Assembly (NCBI GenBank): GCA_009599575.1
Contig: VWND01000009.1
Coordinates: 1,166,270 to 1,230,269, forward strand
Source: Blumeriella jaapii
Taxonomy: Eukaryota > Ascomycota > Leotiomycetes > Helotiales > Drepanopezizaceae
Length of the DNA stretch: 64,000 nt
Direction of reading: 5' to 3'
The notes under the pieces are model-generated. The model saw only the letters and a list, made by a program, of their open reading frames with translations. It did no database searches and had not been told where the DNA came from. This document shows, piece by piece, positions 61,151 to 64,000 of this stretch (within the stretch, counting starts at the first letter, position 1; each line of letters starts with the position of its first letter). The translations under genes and the position numbers were made by a program.

Positions 61151-63185
61151 TGCTTAGAAAACGATATAATATCGATAAGTTTATTAATTAAAAAAATGTA
61201 TTATATTTATTAAAAAGTAATTGGAAAAAAATACGAGGATTGTAAAGTATTTGTATTTAAAAATCACGGGAATCCGCATATTGTTTTTTTAATAAATTAT
61301 AATTATTTAAATAAGCATTCGTCTAAAACAACGAAAAAAGTGAATTATATAAAAAATAATAAATAATAAAATATATAAAAGATAGTTTTCGTAAAATATA
61401 CGAGCAATATAAATATATTAAATATGCGGCTTAAATATATACAAAGCTTTTGTTTTAGTAAACAAAAATATAATTAAATAATAAAAAATATAATAAATAT
61501 TTTAAATAATATAAAAAAAAGTTTCAAAAATAAATAATATATATAAAACAAAATAATTAAATTATATATAAGTAAAGCAAATCAAAAATAGTAAAATAAT
61601 ATATAATAAAAGGAAAATAATGGATAACAAAAACAGTAAAACAGTTAGTAAACAATTTTGTATGCATTTTTTTTTTCGGTTATAAATAAAATTACGATTT
61701 AAATTATGCTTTTAGCAGAGGGGTTATCGTTCGGTTGTTTTCAGGCTTTTTTAAAAGTTTTTTTTTTTTCAGAAGTATAATCGTTTTGATTTGAATCGTC
61801 GTCGGATTCGTTGAAATCGGAATCGCTGTTTAAATTAGAATTTAAAAAATAAATTTATTAATTTTTTTTATAAAATCGTTTTAATCGGTTGGCGGCGAAC
61901 GTTTTTTTTTATTTTGTTTTATCGAGTTTCGTAAACTTATAATAGCTTTTATTTAATTCGGCCTCGCATATTTCGTAAAGTCCGAGCTATTTATAATTAA
62001 GCTTAGTATCGGCCGATTTATTAATAACGCGCTGAACGTCGTAAATTAAAACCAGATTTTCTTTTTTAATTAACGTTTTTTTTAAATTCTTGGTTTTATT
62101 TCAGATTTTTTTAGCCGCTTTTTTGTATTTTCTTTTTTTAAAATTTTTTTTTTATATTTATATCGCGGTAATTTAATTATTTAAATTTTGTTATTAATAA
62201 ATTTGCTTTTGTTTTTATTTTAATTACGTTATAAAGCTTTTATATAAGCTATTTTGTTTTTAAAAGCAGTCGAACATTTTTGCCGTATTAAATAAAAAAT
62301 AAAATTATTTTAATAAAAGCGTATATATATATGCGTATAACAAAAAGCATTTCCGAAAATTTCCGCGATCAACGTTTATAGCTTTTTCGAATAGCTTTTG
62401 AAAAGCCGTTAAAAATATTTTTATAGTTTCGTTTAACGGATTCGTTGCTTTTCGAATTATAAGCTGAGATTTAAATGCGTTGAATTTCGTATTTTTTTAT
62501 AAAAGTTTCGATAACGCTTTTGTTTTCGGATTTATTATCGATATTTAATTTGCTAAACAAATCGTATCGATATATAACGTTTTTTTAAAAAAAAAATCGT
62601 TATAATTTCGGAAATAGCGTTTCGGAAAAATCTTTTTTTAAATTATTTAAAAAAATCGTCGATAACGAATATAAAATTTATATATTCGCGGTCGGTGAGC
62701 GGTACGCGTATAACGTCGAAATTAATTTTTTTTTAAATTCTAAAAAACTACGTCGGATATAATAAATTTTTTTTAGCTAAGTTTTCGTTTTTAATAAAAA
62801 ATGCAATTTTTAACGAAAGCTTTGCAGTTTTCGAAGTATTTCTTTTATTAAAAATCGTTTTTGATTCGGTAATAAATGGCTTTAGCTTTTTTATAAAACA
62901 TTTTTTCGTAAGCTTTTTTTATAATTTAAAACTTATTAGTTTTATTATTTATTATTAAACGTTTTTAATATATATTATTTTTTATTTTATATAGTTTTAT
63001 CGGCTAAAATATAATCGAAAGCTTAGTTTTTAAATAATTTAAAGTAATAGTTTAATACGCTAAATAGTTTAAACAAAATAATTAAATAATATGCGATTAA
63101 ATAAAAGTTTTTGATTTCGTAATTATCGATTAAAAATTTATTTTCGTCGTTAATCGGTTTATTCCGATCGTTTTCGGTTAAATTT

Positions 63186-63218
63186 ATTCGCAGTATTAGC
63201 CGAAATAATAACGTAAAT
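63186..63218. repeat. 33-bp palindrome c in A4
   Basis: Starts ATTCGCA, ends ACGTAAAT; 33 bp. Confidence 0.8.
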
Positions 63219-63248
63219 GCTTTTTCGGTTTAAAAATTAATGTTTTTT

Positions 63249-63281
63249 ATTCGCGATGCCAGCCGAAATAACAACGCGAAT
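63249..63281. repeat. 33-bp palindrome b in A4
   Basis: Starts ATTCGCG, ends ACGCGAAT; 33 bp. Confidence 0.85.
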
Positions 63282-64000
63282 AATTTCGGCTTTGTAAATC
63301 CCAAAGCGCAAATAATAAAACAGCCGATTTTGTTAGCGATTTATTCGTCGATATTTTATTCGCTTTGTTTAGCGAAATTAAACGGATAAAAACGTTTTCG
63401 TTTGGAAAAGCCGTTTGCCGCTGTATTAATTGTTTTTTTAATATATTTGATTTCGAAGTTTATAAATCGCATTTAAGCTATTTAATTAATAATAAGCGTT
63501 TTTAATAAATTATTAGCTTTTTTATTTAATTGGTCGACAAAGACTTTTGCGTTTGTTTTTAAAATAAAATATACGCCGTATAATTCGTTTTTTATTTTTT
63601 TTATTATTTTAAAAATACTTCGATATTTTTGTTTAATAATATCGTAGCGTGTTTTAACGAAGGATTATAAGCCGCTTTCGAATCGTAAAAAATGCCGTTT
63701 TTTATTTTCGTCGATTTATTATAATATAGCTTTTTAATCGAAAATATTAGCGTCGATAATTAAAATAATTTTATTTGCGTTTAAATTGTAATCGATCCGT
63801 ATAAGCGATAAAGCCGATAAAAAATCGTTTTTAAAAACTTTTATAATTTTGCTTTGTTTTTTTTCCTAAACGAAATCGATTTTTTGTTTATTATAACGTA
63901 AATAAATACAGCTTTTTAAAAAAAGTTTTTGATTTAATTGCGATAATAAATTATAACGCTAATAAAAGCTTTGGCTTCGGTGATATTTTTATATTTTTTT

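Larger units (their letters stand above)
57548..64000 (-). mobile_element. family A copy A4, 3' half, runs off the window
   Basis: The 3' LTR is 57548-57813. ORF2, integrase and RNase H follow leftwards along the element, matching A3 40211 to about 46680. The 5' half is beyond 64000. Confidence 0.92.
61700..64000 (-). pseudogene. A4 pol: integrase and RNase H, partial
   Basis: Counterpart of A1 15600-17700. The integrase third acidic block reads NESVKR near 62440-62460 (Glu to Lys). Palindromes c and b at 63186-63218 and 63249-63281. It runs off the window before the RT palm. Confidence 0.8.

Overview
The window looks like one block of nested, decayed LTR retrotransposons from the AT-rich part of a filamentous ascomycete (Pezizomycotina) genome. 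The DNA is very AT-rich and short of CA and TG dinucleotides, yet still rich in CG, and its retroelement reading frames are full of stops. That is the footprint of repeat-induced point mutation (RIP) acting mainly on CpA. I found no intact host gene, tRNA or rRNA. Every coding region is a pseudogene whose meaning comes from conserved retroelement motifs, so start codons and exact ends are mostly approximate.

Five retroelement families are present. Copia (Ty1 type, minus strand) fills about 690-7052. Family C (Ty3/gypsy, minus) is present twice. C1 spans 7053-9161. C2 is in pieces at 9162-10545, 21848-21946 and 28396-29409. Family A (Ty3/gypsy of 11.3 kb, 267-bp LTRs, 4-bp target duplications, with an extra long ORF after integrase) is present four times: A1 10546-21847 (+), A2 from 34072 (+, in pieces), A3 40211-51505 (-) and A4 from 57548 (-, runs off the window). 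Family B (Ty3/gypsy, about 278-bp LTRs, 5-bp target duplications) is present as B1 21947-28395 (-) and B2 55884-57547 (+, cut by A4). Family E (chromodomain Ty3/gypsy, minus) occupies 29410-34071 and is cut by A2. A non-LTR palindromic element of about 2.6 kb (fold-back type, FB) sits inside A2 gag at about 35161-37744.

The insertion order can be read from interrupted sequences and target duplications. C2 received C1, A1, B1 and apparently E. C1 received copia. E received A2. A2 received FB, A3 and B2. B2 received A4. C1 preserves the empty sites for A1 and B1, and A1 preserves the empty sites for FB, A3 and B2.

Three things stand out beyond ordinary decay. First, a 33-bp imperfect palindrome recurs at four fixed places in family A and once in C2; its length is a whole number of codons. 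Second, family A carries a long second ORF of unknown function. Third, the FB element has arms of 14-bp minisatellite and (ACC/ACT)n-type repeats that are reverse complements of each other, with palindromic motifs at its ends.
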